Shown here one piece after another: positions 22,558 through 30,428 of a stretch of 64,000 nt of DNA; the first letter of the stretch is position 1; each line of letters begins with the position of its first letter. The DNA lies in the NCBI GenBank assembly GCA_964561105.1, contig CAZLOH010000002.1, positions 1-64,000 of the forward strand, given 5' to 3'. The notes under the pieces are model-generated. The model saw only the letters and a program-made list of their open reading frames with translations, searched no databases and was not told the DNA's origin. The DNA is from JADLHS01 sp964561105. GTDB taxonomy: Bacteria > Verrucomicrobiota > Verrucomicrobiia > Limisphaerales > JADLHS01. The translations under genes and the position numbers were made by a program.

Positions 22558-23415
22558 TCACATCAAGTATAGGACGGGGAACAGAAAAATCCAGATCAAG
22601 TCCACGAAGTGCCAGAACAACCCGGAAATCTCGACGCGATTGGTGAACCGCTCGGGATCGGTGAACCACAGCTTGCTTCCCGGCCCGAAGAGGAAGCCGA
22701 TCACAATCACTCCGCCCAAAACGTGCAACCCGTGGAGCGCGGTGAGCGTGAAGTAAATGGCGAAATACGTGCTGTGCGACGGCACGAACGCGGAGAGGCG
22801 CTTGATCTCGCTGACGGGAATCTCCACATGTTTATGCTCCCCGCGCTCGCCGCCAATCTTGATTGCGCCCTCCGCGTAATGATGCGGGTCGGCGACGAAC
22901 TCGAGTTTGGGCACTTCCAGTTCCTTCAGCGTCACCGTGCGCCAGAAGAGCGGGTTGTGGACCGTCTTCGTCACGGTCTGGCCGTTGACCACCTGCTTGG
23001 TCTCGGCGGTTTCGATGTGACCGGTCATCCGTTTGCCGTCCTTGAGCCAGACTTCGTAGTGTTCGAACTTGGAGTGGTACTCGAAGGATTTGATGCCCAA
23101 GAACGCCAGCCCGCAAATGACGGTGCAGGCCTGGAAGATTTTGAACCGGCCAAATTTTTTCATCTTCAACGACGCCCACGCCATCACCACCGTGACGGAG
23201 GAGACGATGAGCACCACGGTGTTGACCGTGCCGATGGGGATGTTGAGCAAGCCGTGCGGCCAGTTCTCCGGGAGCGAACCAACTCGCAACAGGATGTAGG
23301 CGGAGAACAGCGCGCCAAACAGCATCACTTCGGAAGCCAGAAACAGCCAGATGCCGACCTTGGCGTTGTACAAGCCCGTATCCGGGCGCGGTTTTGTGGT
23401 GTAGGGAATATCCAT
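22558..23415 (-). CDS. coxC: Cytochrome c oxidase subunit III with a large extra loop
   Basis: A 285-residue subunit III. The N-terminal helices (KVGIWLFLASEVMLFGALFSAYILLR; TVVLIVSSVTVVMAWASL; FQACTVICGLAFLGIKSFEY) and C-terminal helices (STYFAIYFTLTALHGLHVLGGVIVIG; GLFWHFVDLIWIFLFPVLYL) match the family. Between them lies about 80 soluble residues (EHYEVWLKDGKRMTGHIETA ... HKHVEIPVSEIKRLS) where most family members have a short loop. The protein should form the usual V-shaped lipid pocket; what the loop does is unknown. Confidence 0.9.
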   Translation of the reverse strand: MDIPYTTKPRPDTGLYNAKVGIWLFLASEVMLFGALFSAYILLRVGSLPENWPHGLLNIPIGTVNTVVLIVSSVTVVMAWASLKMKKFGRFKIFQACTVICGLAFLGIKSFEYHSKFEHYEVWLKDGKRMTGHIETAETKQVVNGQTVTKTVHNPLFWRTVTLKELEVPKLEFVADPHHYAEGAIKIGGERGEHKHVEIPVSEIKRLSAFVPSHSTYFAIYFTLTALHGLHVLGGVIVIGFLFGPGSKLWFTDPERFTNRVEISGLFWHFVDLIWIFLFPVLYLM

Positions 23416-23433
23416 GAAAACTCCAGAGTTCGT

Positions 23434-25263
23434 TCAGGCCTGATTCTGCGGGGTGAAATCGCGCGCGGCGCCCGGGACGCTGTATTCATACGGGCCGCGA
23501 TGCGCCGTGGGCGACTGGGCAAAATTACCATGTGGCGGCGGCGTGGGCGTCTGCCATTCGAGCGTGGTGGCTTCCCACGGATTCTCATTGGCCGGCTTGC
23601 CGTTCTTGATGCTCATGAAAACATTCAGGATGAACGGAATCTGCGACAGCATCAGCCCCGCCGCACCCCAGAGAATGACCGTGTGCAGGTCCATCATGGC
23701 GGGGCTTAAGCCGCCGATGGTGCCCGGGTTTTTCGCATGAGAATAATTGGCGCCGCCGTCGGCCATGCGCCGGAGCATGCCCGCCATCCCCTGCGCGAAC
23801 ATCGGCATGAAGATGATGTTCATGAAAATGAACGACCCCACGAAATGCACCCGTCCCCAGAACTCATTCATCAACCGGCCCGTCATTTTGGGAAACCAGT
23901 AATAAACGCCCGCGAACATCGCAAAGATCGTTCCCGGCGCGACCACGTAATGGAAATGCGCGATCACGTAGTAGGTGTCGTGCAAGTGCAGGTCCGCCGC
24001 CGCCAGGCCCAGCGGCAGGCCCGTCAACCCGCCGATCCCGAACATCGGAAGGAACGCCAGCGCGAAGAGCATCGGCGTGTTGAAGCGGATCGAACCGCCC
24101 CAGAGCGAGATGAAAAAGCAGGTCAACAAAATCACCGACGGGATCGAAATAATCATGGTCGTCGTCTGGAAGAACGCCGAGATCGCCGTGCCCATGCCCG
24201 TCAAATACATGTGGTGCGCCCAGACAATGAACGAGAGGAAACCGATGGCCAGCACCGCGCACACCAGCGACTTGTAACCCCAGATCGGCTTGCGGGTGTT
24301 GTTGGCGATGATCTCACAGACGATGCCCATGGCTGGCAGGATCAACACATACACCTCCGGATGTCCGAGAAACCAGAACAGATGTTGCCACAACAACGGG
24401 CTGCCGCCACCGCTGATATCCGCCAGCCGCCCGCCCACCGCGAGTCCGGTCGGCAGGAAGAAACTGGTCCCAAAGACATTGTCCATCAGTTGCATCAACG
24501 CCGCGCCTTCCAGCGGCGGAAACGCCAGCAACAACAGAAACCCGGTCACAAACTGCGCCCAGACAAAGAAAGGCAGCCGAAACCAAGTCATCCCCGGCGC
24601 CCGCAACTGGATGATGGTGGCGATAAAATTCACCGCGCCCAACAAGGACGAACTGATGAGAAACACCATGCCGACAATCCAGAACGCCTGCCCGTGCGTG
24701 GGAACGGCCGTTGCCAGCGGCGAGTAGGAAGTCCAGCCCGCCTGCGCCGCTCCGCCCGGGATGAAAAAGCTCGTGAACATGATGATGCCGCCAATCACAT
24801 AAAACTGGTAGCTCGCCATGTTGACCCGGGGAAACGCCATGTCCGGCGCGCCGATTTGCAGCGGCACGACGTAATTGCCGAACGCACCGAAGGCCAGCGG
24901 CACGATGGCGAGGAAGATCATGACCGTTCCGTGCATTGCGCCGAACGAGTTGTAGAGGTCCGGCGACATTCCGTAGCCAATGATCGCTCCGGCGGCGTCC
25001 TTCACCGCCGGGGCGGCGTCGCCCACCGCGGCGTGAATCAAGCCCCCCACGAGCGGAATCGCCTGGCCGGGATGCGCGATCTGCCAGCGCATGCACAGCA
25101 TCAGACAAAAACCGAAAAACAGAAACGACAACGCCGTGAGGCCGTATTGGATGCCGATGATCTTGTGGTCGGTCGAAAAAATGTATTTCGTCCAGAAGCC
25201 CGCCTCGTGATGATGCGCGTCGTGGCTGCCAATGTGCGACGCTGCGTGAGTTGTTGCCTGCAT
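23434..25263 (-). CDS. coxA: Cytochrome c oxidase subunit I (heme a-a3/CuB)
   Basis: Catalytic subunit, 609 residues, 12 or more helices. Heme and copper ligands are present: GAMHGTVMIFL, GHPEVYVLILPAMG with the Glu and cross-linked Tyr, WAHHM for CuB, and DTYYVIAHFHYVVAPG for hemes a and a3. The D-pathway entry GAPDMAFPR is intact. In the helix VIII stretch where K-pathway enzymes have Ile-Pro-Thr-Gly-Ile-Lys, this reads MIISIPSVILLT, so the Lys is Leu (residue 379, codon 24127-24129). A proline-rich tail TPTPPPHGN follows the last helix. Gene order ctaA-ctaB-coxA-coxC-coxD-...-coxB is an oxidase operon. Confidence 0.95.
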   Translation of the reverse strand: MQATTHAASHIGSHDAHHHEAGFWTKYIFSTDHKIIGIQYGLTALSFLFFGFCLMLCMRWQIAHPGQAIPLVGGLIHAAVGDAAPAVKDAAGAIIGYGMSPDLYNSFGAMHGTVMIFLAIVPLAFGAFGNYVVPLQIGAPDMAFPRVNMASYQFYVIGGIIMFTSFFIPGGAAQAGWTSYSPLATAVPTHGQAFWIVGMVFLISSSLLGAVNFIATIIQLRAPGMTWFRLPFFVWAQFVTGFLLLLAFPPLEGAALMQLMDNVFGTSFFLPTGLAVGGRLADISGGGSPLLWQHLFWFLGHPEVYVLILPAMGIVCEIIANNTRKPIWGYKSLVCAVLAIGFLSFIVWAHHMYLTGMGTAISAFFQTTTMIISIPSVILLTCFFISLWGGSIRFNTPMLFALAFLPMFGIGGLTGLPLGLAAADLHLHDTYYVIAHFHYVVAPGTIFAMFAGVYYWFPKMTGRLMNEFWGRVHFVGSFIFMNIIFMPMFAQGMAGMLRRMADGGANYSHAKNPGTIGGLSPAMMDLHTVILWGAAGLMLSQIPFILNVFMSIKNGKPANENPWEATTLEWQTPTPPPHGNFAQSPTAHRGPYEYSVPGAARDFTPQNQA

Positions 25264-25397
25264 GTTCGTTCGTGTTCTTACCGTTCCGTCAGTCCGTCAA
25301 AATCTTTCGTCGTTGCGATCCAAAATAATTGAGCGCGAGAGTAAACAAATCTTCCCGCGAGGCGTCAATGCTGAATTCCAGTCACGGCGATTTCCAG

Positions 25398-26303
25398 TCA
25401 CCGAAGCTTGTCCGCCACCAGCACCGTCAACAACAGCGGCAGATAAACGATGGAGGCGAAAAACAAACGCTTCGCGCTCGGCACATCCAGCCTTCGCGCA
25501 AACCGGATGGCGCACCCGAGATACGCCGCCCCTAAAACAATGGCGCCCGCCAGATAAAACGGCCCCGCCAGGTGAAACAAAAATGGGAAGAGACTCACGG
25601 GCAGCAGCAGCAGCGTGTGGTTCACCGATTGATGCGCCGTGCGGCTGCCGTCCGGATCCACGGCCGGGAGCATTTGAAAGCCCGCCTTGGCATATTCGTC
25701 CTGATAAATCCACGCGATCGCGAAGAAATGCGGCATCTGCCAGAGCGCCAGGATCGCAAAGAGCACCCAACCGCCGCCCGCCAGTTCACCGCGCGCCGCG
25801 GCCCAACCCATCAACGGCGGCAGCGCGCCCGGAATCGCGCCGACGGCGGTGTTCAGCCAGGTGATGCGCTTGAGCGGCGTGTAAATGAAAACGTAGCTGA
25901 TGAAGGAAATCGCTCCGAGCACGCTGGTCAACGGGTTCACCAGCAACGCCAGCCAGATCGTGCCGGTCAGCGCACAAATCCCGCCGAAGAGCATCACCGT
26001 CACCGGTTGCAACCGGCCCGAGGGCAGCGGCCGGCCCGCCGTGCGTCGCATCCGGGCGTCGTATTCCCGTTCGAGCAACTGGTTCAACGCCGCCGCGCCG
26101 CCCGCCACCAGCGCCGTGCCAATCAGCGTGTGCAGCATCAGCAGGTAATCCATCGGCCCGCGGAATCCGAGGTAGAAGCCGACCAGCGTGGTCAGCAAAA
26201 CCAGCGTCGTGAGCCGGGCCTTGACCAGATCGGCATACACCGCGAACCAGCCCTTCGCCGGCGCGTGGGTGCGGACAAAATCCTGGGTGGTTGCTTCGTT
26301 CAT
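25398..26303 (-). CDS. ctaB: Protoheme IX farnesyltransferase (heme O synthase)
   Basis: Adds a farnesyl group to heme B, giving heme O for the oxidase. The 301-residue UbiA-type protein has LVKARLTTLVLLTTLVGFYLG, the first Asp-rich motif NQLLEREYDARMRRTAGRPLPSG and the second YQDEYAKAGFQMLPAVDPDG, with several helices. ATG 26303 is preferred; the frame is open to 26534 but that would overlap ctaA. It follows ctaA after five bases. Confidence 0.93.
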   Translation of the reverse strand: MNEATTQDFVRTHAPAKGWFAVYADLVKARLTTLVLLTTLVGFYLGFRGPMDYLLMLHTLIGTALVAGGAAALNQLLEREYDARMRRTAGRPLPSGRLQPVTVMLFGGICALTGTIWLALLVNPLTSVLGAISFISYVFIYTPLKRITWLNTAVGAIPGALPPLMGWAAARGELAGGGWVLFAILALWQMPHFFAIAWIYQDEYAKAGFQMLPAVDPDGSRTAHQSVNHTLLLLPVSLFPFLFHLAGPFYLAGAIVLGAAYLGCAIRFARRLDVPSAKRLFFASIVYLPLLLTVLVADKLR

Positions 26304-26308
26304 GAACT

Positions 26309-27535
26309 TCAGCCGGCGGACAACGACGAGGCGCGGCGCGCTTCCTCGCGCACACTCGCGCAAGCAGTCTCGGGTTTTCCGTTTCGGCGGCGGTAAGAAA
26401 TAATACAACCCAACACTCCTGTCACGAGCGAAAGTGCGCCGACCAGAACATGGGCCGTGGCTACATCCGCCGCCTTGTTCGACCAGGTGGTCCAGGCACC
26501 CAAGCCGGCCTGGCCGAGGATCAACAACAACCAAAAACCCGCCAACCAGCGCACCGACTCGCCGCGACGCGTTCGCCAGACCAGCACGCTCACGGAGAGC
26601 AAAATGGCCAGGGCCAGGAGCCGATGCACCATTTGTAATTCAATCTGAAACGGCGTGATCGCGTTGGCAGTGGTCACTTCCACGCGCTGCTGATTGTAGC
26701 GCGCCACGGCTTCCGGGCTGAGGTCTGGCCAGAGTTTGCCGTACGCCAGCGGGAAATCAGGAATAGCCAGGCCCGCGTGTTGATGTCGCATGGTGGCTCC
26801 CAGCAGCAGTTGGCCGAAAATCAGGAGAGTGGTGAACAGAATCAGCCCTCGTACCGCGTCGGCTTCGACGCTGGCGCTGGTCACAGCCCGATCCGAACGC
26901 CACCAACGGCTGGTGAACAGCGCGATGGCGAAAAGCACCGCCAGAAACGCCTGACCCAGGCACCCATGAAAAATCCCCAGTGTCGTGCCCAAGCGAACGC
27001 CACCCACCAACTGCGCATCCAACACCACCCGCAATCCGCCCAGCAACCCTTGTAATTGCACCAACCCAAACGCGACCCAACCGAGCATCGGCAACGGACG
27101 CGCCGAGGCGTCGTTCCGCGCCCAGACCAGGCCGGCCAGGAAAACCACGCCCCCGATGCCGGAGAGAAAATGTCCCGCGCCGCGCCAATCCGTTCCGAGC
27201 CGCAACAACAACAGTCCGGCCAGAATTTCGGCGACACCAATGATCAGCAGCGGTCGTTGCGCGCGACGACCACCCAACCAGCGCGTCAAAGTCACCACCA
27301 GAATGCCCACGCTGGAAGCCCAGAGCCGATGCGTGTGTTCCTGAAACACCCCACCGGTCAGCCACATCGAAACCGGCAGCGCAAACATGTTGTAGCCGTA
27401 GCTGGTCGGCCAGTCGGGCACGGACATGCCGACGCCGTGACTCGTCACCAACCCGCCCATGACCACCAGCCCGAGCGTTGCCAGCGCGGTCAACACGGCA
27501 AAGCGATGCCGCCAGGGTTGAGAGGTGGATTGCAA
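26309..27535 (-). CDS. ctaA: Heme A synthase (CtaA/COX15)
   Basis: Oxidises heme O to heme A. The 408-residue protein shows eight helices in two homologous halves, with GGLVTSHGVGMSVPDWPTSYG, the His in EHTHRLWAS, and in the second half RHQHAGLAIPDFPLAYG and QMVHRLLALAIL, the bis-His heme sites. It is the first gene of the ctaA-ctaB-cox unit. A terminator of the upstream gene lies just before its start, so its promoter must be within about 40 bases upstream of the start or in the terminator region. Confidence 0.92.
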   Translation of the reverse strand: MQSTSQPWRHRFAVLTALATLGLVVMGGLVTSHGVGMSVPDWPTSYGYNMFALPVSMWLTGGVFQEHTHRLWASSVGILVVTLTRWLGGRRAQRPLLIIGVAEILAGLLLLRLGTDWRGAGHFLSGIGGVVFLAGLVWARNDASARPLPMLGWVAFGLVQLQGLLGGLRVVLDAQLVGGVRLGTTLGIFHGCLGQAFLAVLFAIALFTSRWWRSDRAVTSASVEADAVRGLILFTTLLIFGQLLLGATMRHQHAGLAIPDFPLAYGKLWPDLSPEAVARYNQQRVEVTTANAITPFQIELQMVHRLLALAILLSVSVLVWRTRRGESVRWLAGFWLLLILGQAGLGAWTTWSNKAADVATAHVLVGALSLVTGVLGCIISYRRRNGKPETACASVREEARRASSLSAG

Positions 27536-27571
27536 AAATCGAGAAGCGTCGCTGACGGGGAGGGAAAAACG

Positions 27572-27607
27572 AAAACCGCTGCGCTGGTTCTCAGTCGCAG
27601 CGGTTTT
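27572..27607 (-). terminator. Intrinsic terminator of the cupredoxin-like gene
   Basis: Perfect 12-bp stem aaaaccgctgcg / cgcagcggtttt around a 12-base loop. Read on the minus strand it lies 15 bases after the stop at 27623 and is followed by CGTTTTTCCC. It separates the cupredoxin-like gene from the oxidase operon. Confidence 0.85.
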
Positions 27608-27622
27608 CCGAAATCAGCCCGA

Positions 27623-28333
27623 CTATTTGACCGGAATGGTGAAATCCACTTTTCCGCCATCCGCCGTCACTTCGACGTCCTGCTCGACTCCGGCCGGCGC
27701 GGCCTTGCGATGCATCGCGACGATTTTGTATTTGCCGGGCGGCACGTCCTTGATCGTGAACTTGCCCTCTTTGTCCGTCACCGCGAAGTACGGGTGATCC
27801 ACGATCGTCACCCAGGCGAACATCCAGGGATGCACGTCGCATTTGAATTTCAGGAAGTTCTCCGCCTTGGGCATGCTGAACTTGAGATCCGCCGAACCGG
27901 CCATCTGCGCCTTGTTTTCTTCCTCGTTGCCCGGGGTCGTGGGTACGGTGTGGACGTTGTGCATGACGGGATCGGAATTCTTCACGTCAATGGTCTGGCC
28001 CGTCTGCACGGCGAGAATCTGAGGGAGGTATTCACAGCCCTTTTGATCCAGCTCCACGGTCGGAGCGGACGCACCGGTGGACTTGCCGTCCATGCCTTTG
28101 AGCACCACGACGACGTCAGCGAGTTCCTTGTTGGGGCCGACGACATAGAAATGCGTCGTGGGCATGGTGGTGTGGAGTTTGCCGCAGGTGGCATCGTCCT
28201 TGAGCGGGGTAATGTCCTTCTCGGGCGGCGGAGTGCCGCTCAAGGTGACTTTGCCCGTGATGTTGCCCGCAGAGGCAATCTGCGCGACCGCCGCGATTCC
28301 GGCGACCAAGGCGAGGGTTCGATTCATTTTCAT
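27623..28333 (-). CDS. Secreted cupredoxin-like protein with carboxypeptidase-regulatory-like tail
   Basis: A 236-residue exported protein (signal MNRTLALVAGIAAVAQIASAG). The middle part is plastocyanin-like: IDVKNSDPVMHNVHT gives the first His and KFKCDVHPWMFAWVTI the Cys, His and Met of a type I copper site. The C-terminal part YFAVTDKEGKFTIKDVPPGKYKIVAMH is a carboxypeptidase-regulatory-like beta-sandwich. ATG 28333 has AGGAAA eight bases upstream. Upstream of the oxidase operon but with its own terminator. It may carry electrons or copper in the periplasm; position next to ctaA/cox supports this only weakly. Confidence 0.82.
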   Translation of the reverse strand: MKMNRTLALVAGIAAVAQIASAGNITGKVTLSGTPPPEKDITPLKDDATCGKLHTTMPTTHFYVVGPNKELADVVVVLKGMDGKSTGASAPTVELDQKGCEYLPQILAVQTGQTIDVKNSDPVMHNVHTVPTTPGNEEENKAQMAGSADLKFSMPKAENFLKFKCDVHPWMFAWVTIVDHPYFAVTDKEGKFTIKDVPPGKYKIVAMHRKAAPAGVEQDVEVTADGGKVDFTIPVK

Positions 28334-28469
28334 AGTATGGTTTCCTGTGTTCAAAAAACTCGGCGCAGACTAGCAGCCGGACTCGCGTGAGGCAAGAACG
28401 CGCTCCATCGTTTTATGCCTGCTCATCATGGGTTTGACGCTCGCTTATTCAGCATGTTCAATCCCTTCG

Positions 28470-28934
28470 TCACTTCATCGCCGCCATCACCCGCGCCATG
28501 GCCAGCGCCGTTTGCGCGGCTTCGTGCCCGCGATTGTGCTTCCGCCCCAAACACCGCACCCGGGCCTGGGCTTCGGCTTCAAAGACAAACACGCCGTGAA
28601 TCACCGGCAGCCGGTGCTGCACTTGAATCTGCGCCAGCGCCTGCGTCACCCCCCAGCCGATCTGCTGCGCATGACTGGTCTGGCCTTGAAAAATGACGCC
28701 GAAGCACAGAATCGCCGCCGGGCGGGTCTCGCCGGCCGCCAGCCAGGCAGCCACGGCGGGGATTTCAAACGCGCCCGGCACCCGGACCACCTGGACTCTG
28801 GCCCCGGCCCGTTTGAGTTCCGCCTGCGCCGCCCGAACCATCGCGTCCACGTAACGCGCGTTATAGCGCGAGGCGACGATCGCAAAGCTCCCGCTGGATT
28901 TCCCCGCCTTCGTTCGTTTAACCGCCTGCAACAT
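28470..28934 (-). CDS. ribH: 6,7-dimethyl-8-ribityllumazine synthase
   Basis: Penultimate enzyme of riboflavin synthesis. The 154-residue protein has FAIVASRYNARYVDAM, the phosphate-binding RVPGAFEIPAVAAWLA, ILCFGVIFQGQTSHAQQIGWGVT, where the family reads GVIIRGETxHxxYV, and PVIHGVFVFE. The active-site His is in TSHAQQ. Trigger factor lies 9 bases upstream on the same strand. No other rib genes are in the window. Confidence 0.9.
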   Translation of the reverse strand: MLQAVKRTKAGKSSGSFAIVASRYNARYVDAMVRAAQAELKRAGARVQVVRVPGAFEIPAVAAWLAAGETRPAAILCFGVIFQGQTSHAQQIGWGVTQALAQIQVQHRLPVIHGVFVFEAEAQARVRCLGRKHNRGHEAAQTALAMARVMAAMK

Positions 28935-28943
28935 GGGTGGGTT

Positions 28944-30254
28944 TCAGGCCTGGGCGGGCACCGTTTCGATCGCCGCGTTGGCTTCGAGCAGCGCCAGTAC
29001 TTTTTCCCGCGCGATCGAGTCGTAAATTTCGATGACCCCGTTGCGCTTCTGCAAATCCTTGTAGAACTTGTCCGCCGGGATCTGGTACATGGCCGCCAGC
29101 ACTTCGATACGGCGCAACACTTCCTCCTGCGCCACCTTGATCTCCTCCTGCTCGGCGATGCGTTGGATGAGAAAATCCAGTTTCACCTGCTCCTTGGCAT
29201 TGCTGGTGGCGGCGGAATAAATCGCGTCCTTCTCCCGCTCGATGATTTCCCGCGACACACCGCGCTGGGCGTTTTCGCGCACCAGATCATAAACAATGTT
29301 CCGCGTCTTGTGCGCCACGGCTCCCTCGGGCAGATCAAAATTCACGCGCTTCGACAGGCCTTCGATGATCTGCGCCCGCGTCTCGCGGTCCTGCTTGTAT
29401 TTCAATTCATTCGCCAGGTCCCGCTGGACACCCTCGCGCAGTTTCTCCAGGGATTCCGCCTCGTAGAGCTTGGCGAACGCGTCGTTCAATTCCGGCAGCG
29501 TCTTCTCGCGCACCTCCACCACCTCGACTTCATACACGCCCGGGCGGCCGGACAATTCCTTGTTCACAAAGTTCGCCGGGAAACTCACCGTCACCGTGCG
29601 CTTGTCGCCGGCTTGCGCGCCCACGAGTTGTTCCGAGAAACCAGGAAGGAACGAGTCCGGCTTCAGCTCCACCCAAAAACCCTGCTGCTGGGTCAGGCCC
29701 TTGGCCGTGGGCGCGATTTCCGTCAACGGCTTGCCTTCGCTCGTGCCGGTGTAATTCACCACCGCAATGTCGCCGTTGGCCAGCGGCCGCTCCACCTTCT
29801 TGAAATCCGACTTCTGCTCCCGCAACAGGTCGAGCGCTTTCGCCACGTCCTCGTCCGTCACCGACTTGTCCTCGCGTTTCACCGGCAGCCCCTTGTATTC
29901 GGGCAGTTGGAAATCCGGCGGCGTTTCAATCGTCGCGGCGTATTGCAGCGCCTGGCCGCGACCGAACTGAATCTCCTCGATGTCCGGGTAGCCGAGCACG
30001 TCAAGCTTCTGTTCCTCCAGCGCCTTGCGGTAGGAATCGCCAATGAGCTTGCGTTTGACCTCGTCCTTGATCTCCGATTCGTACTTGCGGACGACCATGG
30101 GAATGGGCGCCTTGCCGGGCCGGAAGCCGGGCAGACTCGCCTGTTTCTGAAAATCCTTCTCCATGGCGGCGAAGGCGGCGTCCACCTCGGGCACATCCAA
30201 TTCCACCCGCACCAGCTTTTTGCACGGGGCCAAATTCTCGATTGTGACGTTCAT
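28944..30254 (-). CDS. tig: Trigger factor, ribosome-associated chaperone
   Basis: Binds nascent chains at the tunnel exit. The 436-residue protein has the N-terminal ribosome-binding domain with the signature GFRPGKAPIPMVVRKY, a PPIase domain beginning NGDIAVVNYTGTSEGKPL and GFSEQLVGAQAGDKRTVTVSFPANF, and a long helical C-terminal domain with QVKLDFLIQRIAEQEEIKVAQEEV. Length is normal. clpP/clpX, common neighbours of tig, are absent; ribH follows instead. Confidence 0.93.
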   Translation of the reverse strand: MNVTIENLAPCKKLVRVELDVPEVDAAFAAMEKDFQKQASLPGFRPGKAPIPMVVRKYESEIKDEVKRKLIGDSYRKALEEQKLDVLGYPDIEEIQFGRGQALQYAATIETPPDFQLPEYKGLPVKREDKSVTDEDVAKALDLLREQKSDFKKVERPLANGDIAVVNYTGTSEGKPLTEIAPTAKGLTQQQGFWVELKPDSFLPGFSEQLVGAQAGDKRTVTVSFPANFVNKELSGRPGVYEVEVVEVREKTLPELNDAFAKLYEAESLEKLREGVQRDLANELKYKQDRETRAQIIEGLSKRVNFDLPEGAVAHKTRNIVYDLVRENAQRGVSREIIEREKDAIYSAATSNAKEQVKLDFLIQRIAEQEEIKVAQEEVLRRIEVLAAMYQIPADKFYKDLQKRNGVIEIYDSIAREKVLALLEANAAIETVPAQA

Positions 30255-30428
30255 AAATTGTTTGGAAACCGTCCGCGACGAGGAAAGGCCGGACTGGTTT
30301 TCCTCGAATCAACGGGCCGGACAGCGTAAGAAAGCCCGCAATCACCGTCAAGAACGCGTTCGACTCGAAATGGCTCGTGATGGGTGACCGGATCGAGTCC
30401 AATGGGGAACGGCAGGCATTTGTCCTTT

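Noticed and set aside
23737..25332. Long plus-strand frame (about 530 codons) opposite coxA
   Set aside because: Shadow of coxA: Arg/His/Asp-rich and without recognisable sequence.
28428..30329. Long plus-strand frame (about 630 codons) opposite ribH and tig
   Set aside because: Antisense to two well-identified genes; spans both and their gap without any protein pattern.
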